Source: an uncultured Lachnospiraceae bacterium (GTDB lineage Bacteria > Bacillota > Clostridia > Lachnospirales > Lachnospiraceae). Taken from it: a stretch of 64,000 nt of DNA. The stretch covers positions 14,199 through 78,198 of the forward strand of contig CALGVA010000003.1 of NCBI GenBank assembly GCA_937920345.1, written 5' to 3'. The notes beneath the pieces are model-generated. The model did not search any database. It had not been told where the DNA came from and saw nothing but the letters and a program-made list of their open reading frames with translations. Every line of letters begins with the position of its first letter. The stretch's first letter is position 1. Made by a program: the position numbers and the translations under genes. Of the stretch, positions 42,435 through 50,822 are shown in pieces.

Positions 42435-43370
42435 CTATATGCGGGCCGCCAGCCCCATTACCGCCTCAATTTCCGCTCCGTTATCCGGTGCTTCCTCCAC
42501 CAGCTCATGCTTTCCGTCTGCGGTAATTCTCCCGATCTGATTTCCCTGCTCTGTCTTTTCCATTGTATAATAACGTAATTCCTGCGGACCGCGCAGCCAG
42601 ACGGCATATACGCGGTAACACATGCCCTTCTTCGCTGTCCCGTCCGGCATATCTACCCTTGTGATCTGCATGTCATCCGTAACATTCAGCGTCATAACCG
42701 AAAAGTCGTCCTGCCTTGCGGCAACAGATGATTTCCGTCCCTCCGGATAGCACTCTCTGTAAAACTGCAGTATGAATGCTCCTTCTTCATGCTGCAACTG
42801 TTTTAAACCTTCTTCCTTATGTTCAAACAGATATTTGGGAAGCAGCTGCATCGCCACCCTGTTATGCACAAGCTGTCCGAACTGCTGCTCCGTCACCTTG
42901 ATCGTCTTCGTCTCTTTCTTCGCACCAAGACGCTTGACTGCCACATCCAGAACCGTCTGCGGCAATACCATATTGTGTGTAAAAGGATTGAGTACGATGG
43001 CTTCCACCTGTCCGGGATTCGCCATGACCATAGACAGACATGCCCCGAACGGCATCGCCATAAGCGCCGGACTCTTCTTGTCTTCCGGAATCTGCGCTGC
43101 GGACGTAAAAATCGGCAGTGCCTGTTCGCCGGTTTCCTTGCGCAGCAGACAGGGGGCAATCTTCGCTCCCTGCGGAATCTTAACCTGTTTTCCTTCCTTC
43201 ATCAGTCGCTGGGTTTCCTCGTCCAGCCCCTGCGGCTGCATGACAGGAACCAGTATGAGCGCCTTCTCCAGAAGCTCCATGACTGCGGCATACTTCTCCT
43301 TCTGCCTGTCCTGTGCAAATTCCTCCAGTAATGTCTCAAGCTGCGTATTGTCTATTTTATTTTCTGCCAT
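42435..43370 (-). CDS. SseB-like protein
   Basis: 311 aa from the ATG at 43370 (AAAGGAG upstream; an ATG 21 codons earlier lies in the acyltransferase gene's end). The N-terminal SseB domain shows LEKALILVPVMQ and PIFTSAAQIPEDKKSPALMAMPF then VEAIVLNPFTHNMVLP, the pattern of SseB N-terminal domains. The middle contains RMAMQLLPKYLFEHK-like helical sequence and the C-terminus a second SseB-like part (VDMPDGTAKKGMCYRVYAVW). Cellular role not known. Between acyltransferase and hybrid kinase in a probable operon. Confidence 0.8.
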   Translation of the reverse strand: MAENKIDNTQLETLLEEFAQDRQKEKYAAVMELLEKALILVPVMQPQGLDEETQRLMKEGKQVKIPQGAKIAPCLLRKETGEQALPIFTSAAQIPEDKKSPALMAMPFGACLSMVMANPGQVEAIVLNPFTHNMVLPQTVLDVAVKRLGAKKETKTIKVTEQQFGQLVHNRVAMQLLPKYLFEHKEEGLKQLQHEEGAFILQFYRECYPEGRKSSVAARQDDFSVMTLNVTDDMQITRVDMPDGTAKKGMCYRVYAVWLRGPQELRYYTMEKTEQGNQIGRITADGKHELVEEAPDNGAEIEAVMGLAARI

Positions 43371-43410
43371 AGTGCAACTGCTCCTTTGCTTTGTTGTACC
43401 CACCAGTATA

Positions 43411-44553
43411 TCAGTGTTTTGCTTTCCTGCCAATCTGCCTGATCAGTCCGATCAGCTTATGATCCGCCACATGCAGCACAGTCGCCAGTGCAATAGATGC
43501 GCCGTAGCACCCAAGTATATACCATACCCTGTTGGAAGCCGGCATATACAGCAGGAACAGATTGTGGACCAGATATAACTCCAATGCAATGCTGCCCAGA
43601 AAATCAAGAATCTTATTGCCGAACTCGATCTTCTGCAGAATCACGATCACCGTAAAGACTGCCAGCAGCACAAACGGCGTCTGTACCGCCAGCGTCTGCA
43701 GCTTCTCCTTATAACCGGCATAGCCGTCCCACTCAACCCAATAGCCCTTGGTGCGCAGCATAAACAGCGTTTCTTTATACAAAAACGCGGTGAGCAGCGC
43801 CGCAACGATCAGCACGATCGCGTAAAATTTCCTGACAAAAGACAGAATCGGCTTCTCCCACTTCGCAAACAGAATCCCGGCGGGCAAAAGCAGCGTCGTA
43901 TTATACCACCACTCCCCGTGAAGCCACAATCCCTGTGTCGGCGTCGTCTTGTCATGCCCGAGCCACAGGCTGAAGCCGATCAGCGCCACCGTCAGCAGCG
44001 TATACAGCGCACATGCCGCATTCCGGTTACGGACCAGACGAAATACAATGTAAAACAGCAGATACAGAATGAAAATCTCCACGATGTACCACATTTGGGA
44101 ATTCATCAGAATCGCACCTGTGAGATAAGGCGCCAGCTCCCCTTTCTTAAACTGATAACCGAAAAGGAAGGATCCCAGAATAAAGACAAAATTACACATA
44201 TAGAAGGGCACCAGAACTGCCGGCAGCCTCCCGCGCAGGAATCCCTTCAGATAATCCGGCTTGTCCCGCAGGCTGGAGTACAGCCCGTAACCGGAGAAGA
44301 AAAAGAACATACCCACGAAACAAACCCCGATATCCACCATAAACAACAGAATCCCCGGATCTTCATTCGCAAAATAAATCGTCTGGGACATATGGTGCAG
44401 CATGATCCCCACTGCACAAAACCCCAAAAGCCCTTTTGACGAATGCAAGGACAATGACTCTTCCCGCCACTTCCCCCTGTTTGCCGGTTTCACACCAATC
44501 AGCAGAATCACTGCCAGAATGCTGTAAAATACAAAAAAATATTCTTTTGCCAT
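43411..44553 (-). CDS. Acyltransferase 3 family membrane protein
   Basis: 380 aa from the ATG at 44553 (AGGGGAAGGG upstream); about ten transmembrane helices. After a first helix (FFVFYSILAVILLIGV) the conserved core begins with LLGFCAVGIMLHHMSQ (catalytic His of acyltransferase 3), GMFFFFSGYGLY, FLRGRLPAVLVPF and ends ...GSIALELYLVHNLFL. The family O-acetylates or O-acylates peptidoglycan, exopolysaccharides or lipids; the target is not visible. It overlaps or abuts the EamA gene upstream, so the two are co-transcribed. Confidence 0.9.
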   Translation of the reverse strand: MAKEYFFVFYSILAVILLIGVKPANRGKWREESLSLHSSKGLLGFCAVGIMLHHMSQTIYFANEDPGILLFMVDIGVCFVGMFFFFSGYGLYSSLRDKPDYLKGFLRGRLPAVLVPFYMCNFVFILGSFLFGYQFKKGELAPYLTGAILMNSQMWYIVEIFILYLLFYIVFRLVRNRNAACALYTLLTVALIGFSLWLGHDKTTPTQGLWLHGEWWYNTTLLLPAGILFAKWEKPILSFVRKFYAIVLIVAALLTAFLYKETLFMLRTKGYWVEWDGYAGYKEKLQTLAVQTPFVLLAVFTVIVILQKIEFGNKILDFLGSIALELYLVHNLFLLYMPASNRVWYILGCYGASIALATVLHVADHKLIGLIRQIGRKAKH

Positions 44554-44567
44554 AACCCTTCCCCTTC

Positions 44568-45566
44568 TCATCCTTGTTTTGCTTCAACAATTTTTTCTCT
44601 ATCTGCCATCCCCCGGTTATTCCTGTCCGGCAGCTGTGCCAGCACGATCGCTACGATCATCAGACTGCAGCCGAGCAGTTCTCTTCTGCTCATCGTCTGC
44701 TCCAAAATCAGGAACCCCGCCACTACGGACACAACAGACTCCAGACTTAAGATCAACGACGCCACCGTCGGATTCATGCCTTTCTGTCCGACGATCTGCA
44801 GTGTATAAGCAATGCCGCAGGACATGATCCCGCCGTAGCAGACCGGCTGCCAGGCGGCAAGGATACTGCTAAGGTCCGGCTGTTCAAACACGAAACTGCA
44901 AAGCATCGCCACAATGCCGCATACCCAGAACTGAATACAGGACATTCGCACGCCATCCACCTTCGGTGAGAAATAATCGATCACCAGAATATGCAGTGAA
45001 AAGACCACCGCACAGGCAAGCACCAGCGCGTCTCCCCGTTCCAGTTTAAACCCGTTCGTCATACACAGCAGATACAATCCGCAAACTGCAAAAACGACGC
45101 CGATCCATACTTTCATGCCAACCTTCTTATGTACGAACAGTCCCATGACCGGCACAAGCAGGATATACATCGCCGTGAGAAATCCTGCTTTTCCAACCGA
45201 CGTATACTGAATGCCGAGCTGCTGTAAACTGCTTGCCACAAATAAAATAACACCGCAGCATATACCGCCTGCCGCCAGTTGTCTTCTGTTTCTCTTACGT
45301 GCTTCCGCCGGCGTCAACGCTTCTTCTGTCTTCATACCCTCTGCCGCCTGCGCCGCCGCATCACCTTGCACACTCCTGCCACCCTGCAGTCTGTCGAGCA
45401 GCGCGATACATGGCAGCAGGACCAGACCGCCCAGAATACAACGCACGCCGTTATAAGTAAAAGGCCCCACATAATTCATGCCCGCACTCTGCGCCACAAA
45501 CGCCACGCCCCAGATCACCGCTGTCAGAAACAGCAGCAGAGACTGTCTCAATATAAATCTGTTCAT
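44568..45566 (-). CDS. EamA/DMT-family transporter
   Basis: 332 aa from the ATG at 45566 (AGGGTGTG upstream; an open extension of 11 codons precedes it). Ten transmembrane helices in two EamA repeats: first FLTAVIWGVAFVAQSAGMNYVGPFTYNG..., second LACAVVFSLHILVIDYF... to LLGCSLMIVAIVLAQLP. A cytoplasmic loop rich in Ala/Glu/Arg (about residues 55-100) sits between helices 2 and 3. Substrate unknown (metabolite or amino-acid export typical). First gene before the acyltransferase. Confidence 0.9.
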   Translation of the reverse strand: MNRFILRQSLLLFLTAVIWGVAFVAQSAGMNYVGPFTYNGVRCILGGLVLLPCIALLDRLQGGRSVQGDAAAQAAEGMKTEEALTPAEARKRNRRQLAAGGICCGVILFVASSLQQLGIQYTSVGKAGFLTAMYILLVPVMGLFVHKKVGMKVWIGVVFAVCGLYLLCMTNGFKLERGDALVLACAVVFSLHILVIDYFSPKVDGVRMSCIQFWVCGIVAMLCSFVFEQPDLSSILAAWQPVCYGGIMSCGIAYTLQIVGQKGMNPTVASLILSLESVVSVVAGFLILEQTMSRRELLGCSLMIVAIVLAQLPDRNNRGMADREKIVEAKQG

Positions 45567-45721
45567 CCTTACACACCCTGTATATTCATAATCGCACATG
45601 TCATGTCCGGCCGCCTTACAATTACGTACGCCGGCACAAATGATCCCATGACAAAAGTTACCTTGCAGGCACCTGAGAAAATCGCCAGGCCCCGGAAGAT
45701 AACTTGTCAGAGTAAAAGCCG

Positions 45722-45964
45722 CTATCGTTCCCGTGTCAGACTCTTCAGCTGTTCGATCATCTCCATGTCATCCGCATTGATCTTCAGGTTCGAATCAAAG
45801 CTCTCCCCCTCCGCAGTCGTCACTTTAATTTCTATGATACTGCCCTCTTTGATACCGTTTCTCACCACCGCCGAAATAAACTTTGGAAACTTCGGATGAT
45901 TATTCTGAAAACGGCTCCATAAATTCATCAACTGTATAATCGCTGCCGGATTCTGTATATTCAT
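45722..45964 (-). CDS. Small conserved-looking protein, unknown function (80 aa)
   Basis: Starts MNIQNPAAIIQLMNLWSRFQ and ends MIEQLKSLTRER. Alpha-beta composition with a central EGSIIEIKVTTAEGESF strand pair; no signal or membrane segment. GAGGAGG six bases upstream of the ATG gives a strong start. It stands alone just downstream of aspS (57 bp). I do not recognise a named family. Confidence 0.75.
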   Translation of the reverse strand: MNIQNPAAIIQLMNLWSRFQNNHPKFPKFISAVVRNGIKEGSIIEIKVTTAEGESFDSNLKINADDMEMIEQLKSLTRER

Positions 45965-46021
45965 CTGTGTCCTCCTCTCAGCTGTACAATGCCTGCTCCC
46001 CGCATGGCACCGGTTCTGTTT

Positions 46022-47836
46022 CTAAGCGTTCTGATCCTGTTCTCCATCTTTACACTCCGGCGCGAATGCAATCTGCAGTTCCACGAGCTGCTTCTCATCC
46101 ACCGTGCCGGGCGCCTCTGTCATCAGACAGGACGCATCCTTGATCTTCGGGAATGCAATGACCTCGCGGATATTATCCGCCCCGACAAGAAGCATCACAA
46201 ATCTGTCAAGACCGTAAGCCAATCCCGCGTGGGGCGGTACACCGTACCTGAAAGCGTTTAACAGGAAGCCGAACTGCTCCCACGCCTGTTCCTTCGTAAA
46301 TCCGAGTACCTCAAACATCTTCTCCTGTATGTCATCCTGATGGATTCTAACGGAACCGCCGCCCAGCTCCACGCCGTTTAATACGATATCATACGCCTTC
46401 GCCCGGACACGTCCCGGATCGGAATCAATATACTGCCAGTCCTCCTCCATCGGCATGGTAAAAGGATGATGCATCGCCATAAAGCGGTTCTCTTCCTCGC
46501 TCCACTCTAACAGAGGGAAGTCCACTACCCATAAGAAGTTGAACTTCGATTCGTCAATCAGTCCAAGCTGCTTACCCAGCTCCACACGCAGCGCGCCGAG
46601 CACGCTGTATACAATATTTTTCTTATCAGCCGCAAAGAGCAGCAGATCGCCCTTCTCACCCTGCATGGCCTGTACCAGCCTGCCCAGTTCTTCCTCTGTC
46701 ATGAATTTTGCAAAAGAAGACTTATAGGTGCCGTCCTCCTGCACACTCAAATATGCCAGTCCTTTAGCACCGTAGCCTTTGGCAAAATCTACCAGCGCGT
46801 CAATCTTCTTACGGGGCATCGCCGCCTGTCCCTTCACATTCAGTCCGCGGACAGAACCGCCGTTTTCCAGTGCCGATATAAATACGCCGAACCCGCATCC
46901 TGCAACGACCCCGGACACATCCGTCAGTTCCATCGCAAAACGGGTGTCCGGCTTGTCGGAACCGTAACGGTCCATCGCATCCTGCCATGTGATCCGCGGC
47001 AGCGGAATCTGTACATCGAGCCCGATCGCCTCTTTGCATACATGCCTGATCAGTCTCTCGTTGACGTCTATCACATCGTCTACATCCACAAATGATAATT
47101 CCATATCCGCCTGCGTAAACTCCGGCTGTCTGTCGGCACGCAGGTCTTCGTCTCTGAAACAGCGTGCGATCTGGAAATATCTGTCGTAACCGGAACACAT
47201 CAGAAGCTGTTTATAGAGCTGCGGCGACTGCGGCAGCGCATAGAAACTGCCCGGGTGCACACGGCTGGGCACCAGATAATCCCTGGCACCTTCCGGCGTG
47301 GACTTGCACAGGATCGGCGTCTCAATCTCCAGAAATCCTTCGTTTGCCATAAATGCGCGCATCTCGGAAGCAATTTTACTTCTCAGGATAATCTTATCCT
47401 GCAAATCAGGTCTTCTCAAATCCAGATACCGGTATTTTAAGCGAATCTCTTCCTTCGTCTTAGCATCGGCTTCCACCGGAAACGGCGGCGTCTCTGATTC
47501 GGACAGAATACGCACCTGTGCGGCACGAATTTCGATCTCACCGGTCTTCAGATTCTCATTGACCGCACCGGAACGCTTCTCTACCTTACCGGTTACGGCA
47601 ATCACAAACTCGCTGCGCATTTTCTCAGCCTTGGCAAACGCCTCCGCACCACAGTCATTTTCCTCAAAAATAATCTGCAGAATACCGGAACGGTCTCTCA
47701 GATCAACAAATATAATACCGCCCTTGTTTCTCTGTTTCTGTACCCATCCCATAACGGTTACTTCTTCTCCGACATTCTGTGTGGAAAGCTCCGCACAACG
47801 ATGCGACCGCTTCCAGCCTTTCATAGACTCTGCCAT
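46022..47836 (-). CDS. aspS: Aspartyl-tRNA synthetase
   Basis: Class II synthetase of the bacterial type, 604 aa. N-terminal OB anticodon domain (GEEVTVMGWVQKQRNKGGIIFVDLRDRSG), catalytic core with motif 1 region EMRAFMANEGFLEIETPIL, motif 2 FQIARCFRDEDLRADRQPEFTQ, the bacterial GAD insertion (about 290-420) and motif 3 GLAYGLDRFVMLLVG. Whether it is discriminating or non-discriminating cannot be judged. It follows hisS by 75 bp, the standard Firmicute pair. Confidence 0.97.
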   Translation of the reverse strand: MAESMKGWKRSHRCAELSTQNVGEEVTVMGWVQKQRNKGGIIFVDLRDRSGILQIIFEENDCGAEAFAKAEKMRSEFVIAVTGKVEKRSGAVNENLKTGEIEIRAAQVRILSESETPPFPVEADAKTKEEIRLKYRYLDLRRPDLQDKIILRSKIASEMRAFMANEGFLEIETPILCKSTPEGARDYLVPSRVHPGSFYALPQSPQLYKQLLMCSGYDRYFQIARCFRDEDLRADRQPEFTQADMELSFVDVDDVIDVNERLIRHVCKEAIGLDVQIPLPRITWQDAMDRYGSDKPDTRFAMELTDVSGVVAGCGFGVFISALENGGSVRGLNVKGQAAMPRKKIDALVDFAKGYGAKGLAYLSVQEDGTYKSSFAKFMTEEELGRLVQAMQGEKGDLLLFAADKKNIVYSVLGALRVELGKQLGLIDESKFNFLWVVDFPLLEWSEEENRFMAMHHPFTMPMEEDWQYIDSDPGRVRAKAYDIVLNGVELGGGSVRIHQDDIQEKMFEVLGFTKEQAWEQFGFLLNAFRYGVPPHAGLAYGLDRFVMLLVGADNIREVIAFPKIKDASCLMTEAPGTVDEKQLVELQIAFAPECKDGEQDQNA

Positions 47837-47911
47837 TTTTCTTCCTCCTCATATCTGTCCTGTCTTTATTCCGGCTGTCTTCAAACAACACTTTTTGTCC
47901 GGACAGAATCT

Positions 47912-49174
47912 CTATCTTTTCAACTCTTCCTTATAAAACTCCTGGAACGCTTCGTATCCTTGCGCGGTAAGCTGTTCCTTCTGGAATTTCTTATTCTTGT
48001 TCATGCGCGCCACCAGAATCTGATTGCCATGCGCGCGCTCTTCCTGCGCCTGTGCCATCACTTTGCACAGCTTATCGGACGGCAGACCTTTTTCCAGCAG
48101 ATAGGCAATCTTTTGTCCCGTCTTCGGCACCTGAAAACCGCTTTCCAGCAACAATAAAATAATTCTCTCGAATCCGATGGAGAAGCCGCACGCCGGCACA
48201 TCATTACCCGTAAATTTACCCACCATCTTATCGTACCTTCCGCCACCTCCGCAGCTGCCGCCAAACTCCGGCATATCGATCTCGAAAATCGTACCGGTAT
48301 AGTAGGACATGCCGCGCACAAGCGTCGGATCAAATACCAGTTCAAAGAAATCACCTTTCGTCGCCTCCACGCTGTCGATGATCTCCTTAAAGCTCTCCAT
48401 AACTTCCGCTGACAGGACTCCGGAAAGCCTGTCCGCAAGATAACCGACCATATCGTCCGTATCCTGCAGTCCTCTGTAGAGTTCCATATACCTACTCACG
48501 CACGTCTGATCGTAGCCCGCCTCATGCAGTTCCGCCTCTACACCTTCTATACCGATCTTGTCCATCTTATCCAGGATGATGAATACCTGATCAAAATCCT
48601 CTTCCGCAAACCCGCTGTAAGCCGCCATCGCCTTCAGAATCTGTCTGTCGTTGATACGGATGTTGAAATTCCGGAAACCAAGTCTGCCAAGCGTTGTCGT
48701 CGTCGCCAGTATCAGTTCGATTTCTGCCAGATTACCCGCCTCGCCCAGAATATCAATATCGCACTGCATAAACTGACGGTAACGCCCTCTCTGCGGTCTG
48801 TCTGCACGCCAGACATTTCCCATCTGCAATGCCTTGAAAGGCGCCGGAAGCTCATTCGCATGATTGGAATAATAGCGTACAAGCGGCACCGTCAGATCAT
48901 ACCGGAGTCCGCCGTCCACAAGGTCGTCCTCGCTCTGCGCCTGTGCAAGCCGCAGCTTCTCGCCTCTCTTTAAGATCTTGAAAATCAGTTTCTCATTCTC
49001 GCCGCCTGCTTTACAGTTTAAGTTCGCTATATTCTCCACACAGGGCGTCTCAATCGAGGTAAATCCGAAATTTCCGTAGGTTTCCTTGATGACGCCAATG
49101 ACATAGTCACGGATCTCCATCTCCTCCGGAAGAATATCTTTCATACCGGTAACCGGCTTCTTACTGAGTGCCAT
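47912..49174 (-). CDS. hisS: Histidyl-tRNA synthetase
   Basis: Class II synthetase, 420 aa from the ATG at 49174 (GGGAG seven bases upstream). The frame is open 16 codons further through a repeat hairpin. Motif 1 region GFTSIETPCVENIANLNCK; motif 2 MGNVWRADRPQRGRYRQFMQCDID; histidine motifs LVRGMSYYTGTIFE and the GGGGRYDKMVG loop; motif 3 VPACGFSIGFERIILLLLE; C-terminal anticodon domain. No T-box was found upstream. Confidence 0.96.
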   Translation of the reverse strand: MALSKKPVTGMKDILPEEMEIRDYVIGVIKETYGNFGFTSIETPCVENIANLNCKAGGENEKLIFKILKRGEKLRLAQAQSEDDLVDGGLRYDLTVPLVRYYSNHANELPAPFKALQMGNVWRADRPQRGRYRQFMQCDIDILGEAGNLAEIELILATTTTLGRLGFRNFNIRINDRQILKAMAAYSGFAEEDFDQVFIILDKMDKIGIEGVEAELHEAGYDQTCVSRYMELYRGLQDTDDMVGYLADRLSGVLSAEVMESFKEIIDSVEATKGDFFELVFDPTLVRGMSYYTGTIFEIDMPEFGGSCGGGGRYDKMVGKFTGNDVPACGFSIGFERIILLLLESGFQVPKTGQKIAYLLEKGLPSDKLCKVMAQAQEERAHGNQILVARMNKNKKFQKEQLTAQGYEAFQEFYKEELKR

Positions 49175-49190
49175 AATTTCTCCCATCTTC

Positions 49191-49222
49191 CGTAACAGTT
49201 CAGTCTTCTGCTTCCCTGTCAC
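49191..49222. repeat. Solo copy of the MITE end hairpin upstream of hisS
   Basis: CGTAACAGTTCAG-TCTTCTG-CTTCCCTGTCAC matches 37951-37982 at 29 of 32 bases and folds into the same hairpin (GTAACAG with CTGTCAC). It ends 16 bp before the hisS start on the minus strand. Confidence 0.7.
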
Positions 49223-49317
49223 TATCTTCCATATATTAGTTTACTGCTACGATTCTACACCGTTTTATCCGGATTTTCAAGCAGGACCGCACCCCTTACG
49301 CTTTCGCCGGCAGGAAA

Positions 49318-49725
49318 TCAGAATTTCTCACTGCCCGGGCATCCGTGCCGGTCGCTGCCACAACTATGCCCTTCCTCATGGTCTCCGTGTCCCTGATGTT
49401 CACAGTGTACATCGGCATTGTAGGTAAGCGTGCCCGCAAGCAGAGCCTGCACCGCCTCATCTGCACTGCCGGACACACCGCCGTAGAATCTGATCCCGGC
49501 TTCCATAAGCGCCGACTGCGCACCCGCACCGATCCCGCCGCAGATCAGCGTGTCCACGTTCCATCCCGCAAGCATGCCTGCCAGCGCGCCGTGACCATTC
49601 CCGTTCGTGCTGACCACCTGCGCATCCGCAACTTTTCCGCCTGCAATATCATAGAGCTTAAACTGCTCCGTGCGCCCGAAATGCGCAAATACACTTCCGT
49701 CTTCATAAGTTACTGCAACTTTCAT
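49318..49725 (-). CDS. NifX/NifB-type dinitrogenase iron-molybdenum cofactor-like protein
   Basis: 135 aa, single domain: MKVAVTYEDGSVFAHFGRTE, FKLYDIAGGKV, NGNGHGALAGMLAG, DTLICGGIGAGAQSALMEAGI, then TYNADVHCEHQGHG and a His/Cys-rich tail (HEEGHSCGSDRHGCPG). The fold binds Fe-S or metal clusters in NifX, NafY and in many anaerobes lacking nitrogenase. The tail could bind metal. No nif genes occur nearby. Function beyond metal-cluster binding is unknown. Confidence 0.88.
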   Translation of the reverse strand: MKVAVTYEDGSVFAHFGRTEQFKLYDIAGGKVADAQVVSTNGNGHGALAGMLAGWNVDTLICGGIGAGAQSALMEAGIRFYGGVSGSADEAVQALLAGTLTYNADVHCEHQGHGDHEEGHSCGSDRHGCPGSEKF

Positions 49726-49764
49726 AACGCCCTCTCCTTTTCTATAATATCATCCGTTTCCATG

Positions 49765-50457
49765 TTACTCCGCAATCAATTCCACCAGCCTGCTGATATG
49801 AATCTGCATGATATCCAGACAGTCTGTCGGACAATTCTCCGCATTCAATATGAGCGGAAGCTCCGTGCACCCCAGAATAACAGCCTCGATTCCGTCCTGA
49901 TCCCGCATCCTTGTGATAATGCTCACAAGCTCCGCCCTCGTGGAATCTTTCACAATTCCGCATTCCAGCTCTTTGGCAATTCTCTCATTAATCAGCGTCA
50001 TCTCTTCCTCCGACGGGATAACGATCTCAATTCCCCTGTTCGCAAAAGGCGTCTTAAAAAAATCCTTCCGCATCGTGAAAATCGTTCCTAAAAGGCCTAT
50101 CTTTCTGTAACCGCGCTGTACGGCGGTCTCACAGACCGACTCGGGAATGCTGATAAACGGCATCGCCACCTTGTCTTTCAACTCGTCATATACCACGTGC
50201 ATCGTCCCGGCAGTCAGTGCGACTACCTTCGCTCCGCCGTTTACAAGATTTTGCACAGCGTTTGATAAATATGCGCCCAGTTCTTCATATTTCTCACATT
50301 CCACATATCCCAGTGCCTTATATAAATCAACACTCTCCACGGCAATCTCCGGGAATGCCTGTCCGCCCGTCTTCTCATGAATCAGGCGGTTGATCTCCTT
50401 ATAGTATACCAGTGTTGATTCCGGTCCCGTTCCGCCGACCAGACCTAATTTCTTCAT
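49765..50457 (-). CDS. Aspartate/glutamate racemase family protein
   Basis: 230 aa from the ATG at 50457; the ribosome site is weak and the frame is open 38 codons upstream through palindromic spacer DNA. Pattern of the Asp/Glu racemase fold: MKKLGLVGGTGPESTLVYY, ALTAGTMHVVYDEL (first catalytic position here is Thr/Ala-Gly-Thr instead of the usual Cys-containing loop TAxNTxH or CNT), then IEAVILGCTELPLIL with the second catalytic Cys. The lack of the first Cys is typical for one-cysteine variants such as YgeA-like amino-acid racemases and hydantoin-type relatives, so substrate specificity is open. Confidence 0.85.
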   Translation of the reverse strand: MKKLGLVGGTGPESTLVYYKEINRLIHEKTGGQAFPEIAVESVDLYKALGYVECEKYEELGAYLSNAVQNLVNGGAKVVALTAGTMHVVYDELKDKVAMPFISIPESVCETAVQRGYRKIGLLGTIFTMRKDFFKTPFANRGIEIVIPSEEEMTLINERIAKELECGIVKDSTRAELVSIITRMRDQDGIEAVILGCTELPLILNAENCPTDCLDIMQIHISRLVELIAE

Positions 50458-50822
50458 AATTGATGCCCATGCCTTCCCGCAGCCTGCGAATTTGGGCCGC
50501 AGGCACAAATTTGTGTTTGAAAAATTTATTTTACAAACCAGCCTCCATAGTTCCGCTTCGTAAATTCCCATAAACCGGAGACAGGCATACCAGTCCGAGC
50601 AAATGTCCGTTTTCCGGACGGCCTGAACTTCTCCTGTTCCGCAACAGGGAAATTATAACACATGAGAAATCAGACCACAATATCATCAAAATAAATACCG
50701 GTAAAGGAGCAGCGGAAAAGCTATTACAAAATGACATAAAAGTAATGGAAATGATATTTCCTTGCAGCAAAAAAATGGTATGATAATAAAATACTATGAC
50801 TATTTATTCGGAGGAAAAGCAC
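50458..50822. other. Divergent spacer between racemase and GH16 genes
   Basis: 365 bp without a supported gene. It holds the palindromes at 50482-50515, a small hairpin GTCCG-tttt-CGGAC near 50608-50623, AT-rich DNA toward the GH16 gene with a TATGAT near 50776 as a possible -10, and GGAGG before the GH16 start. Confidence 0.5.
50482..50515. repeat. Adjacent palindromes upstream of the racemase gene
   Basis: Hairpin GCCTGCG-(9 nt)-CGCAGGC (50482-50504) directly joined to the perfect palindrome CACAAATTTGTG (50504-50515). Similar to the GGCACAAATTTGT next to yugP. Confidence 0.6.

Noticed and set aside
45600..45721. Open frame leading into the EamA gene from the upstream spacer
   Set aside because: No start signals and no recognisable domain; taken as spacer DNA, although part of a pattern noted for other spacers.
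49223..49317. T-box or other leader for hisS/aspS
   Set aside because: The region is downstream of the NifX-like gene and too short; no T-box sequence seen.
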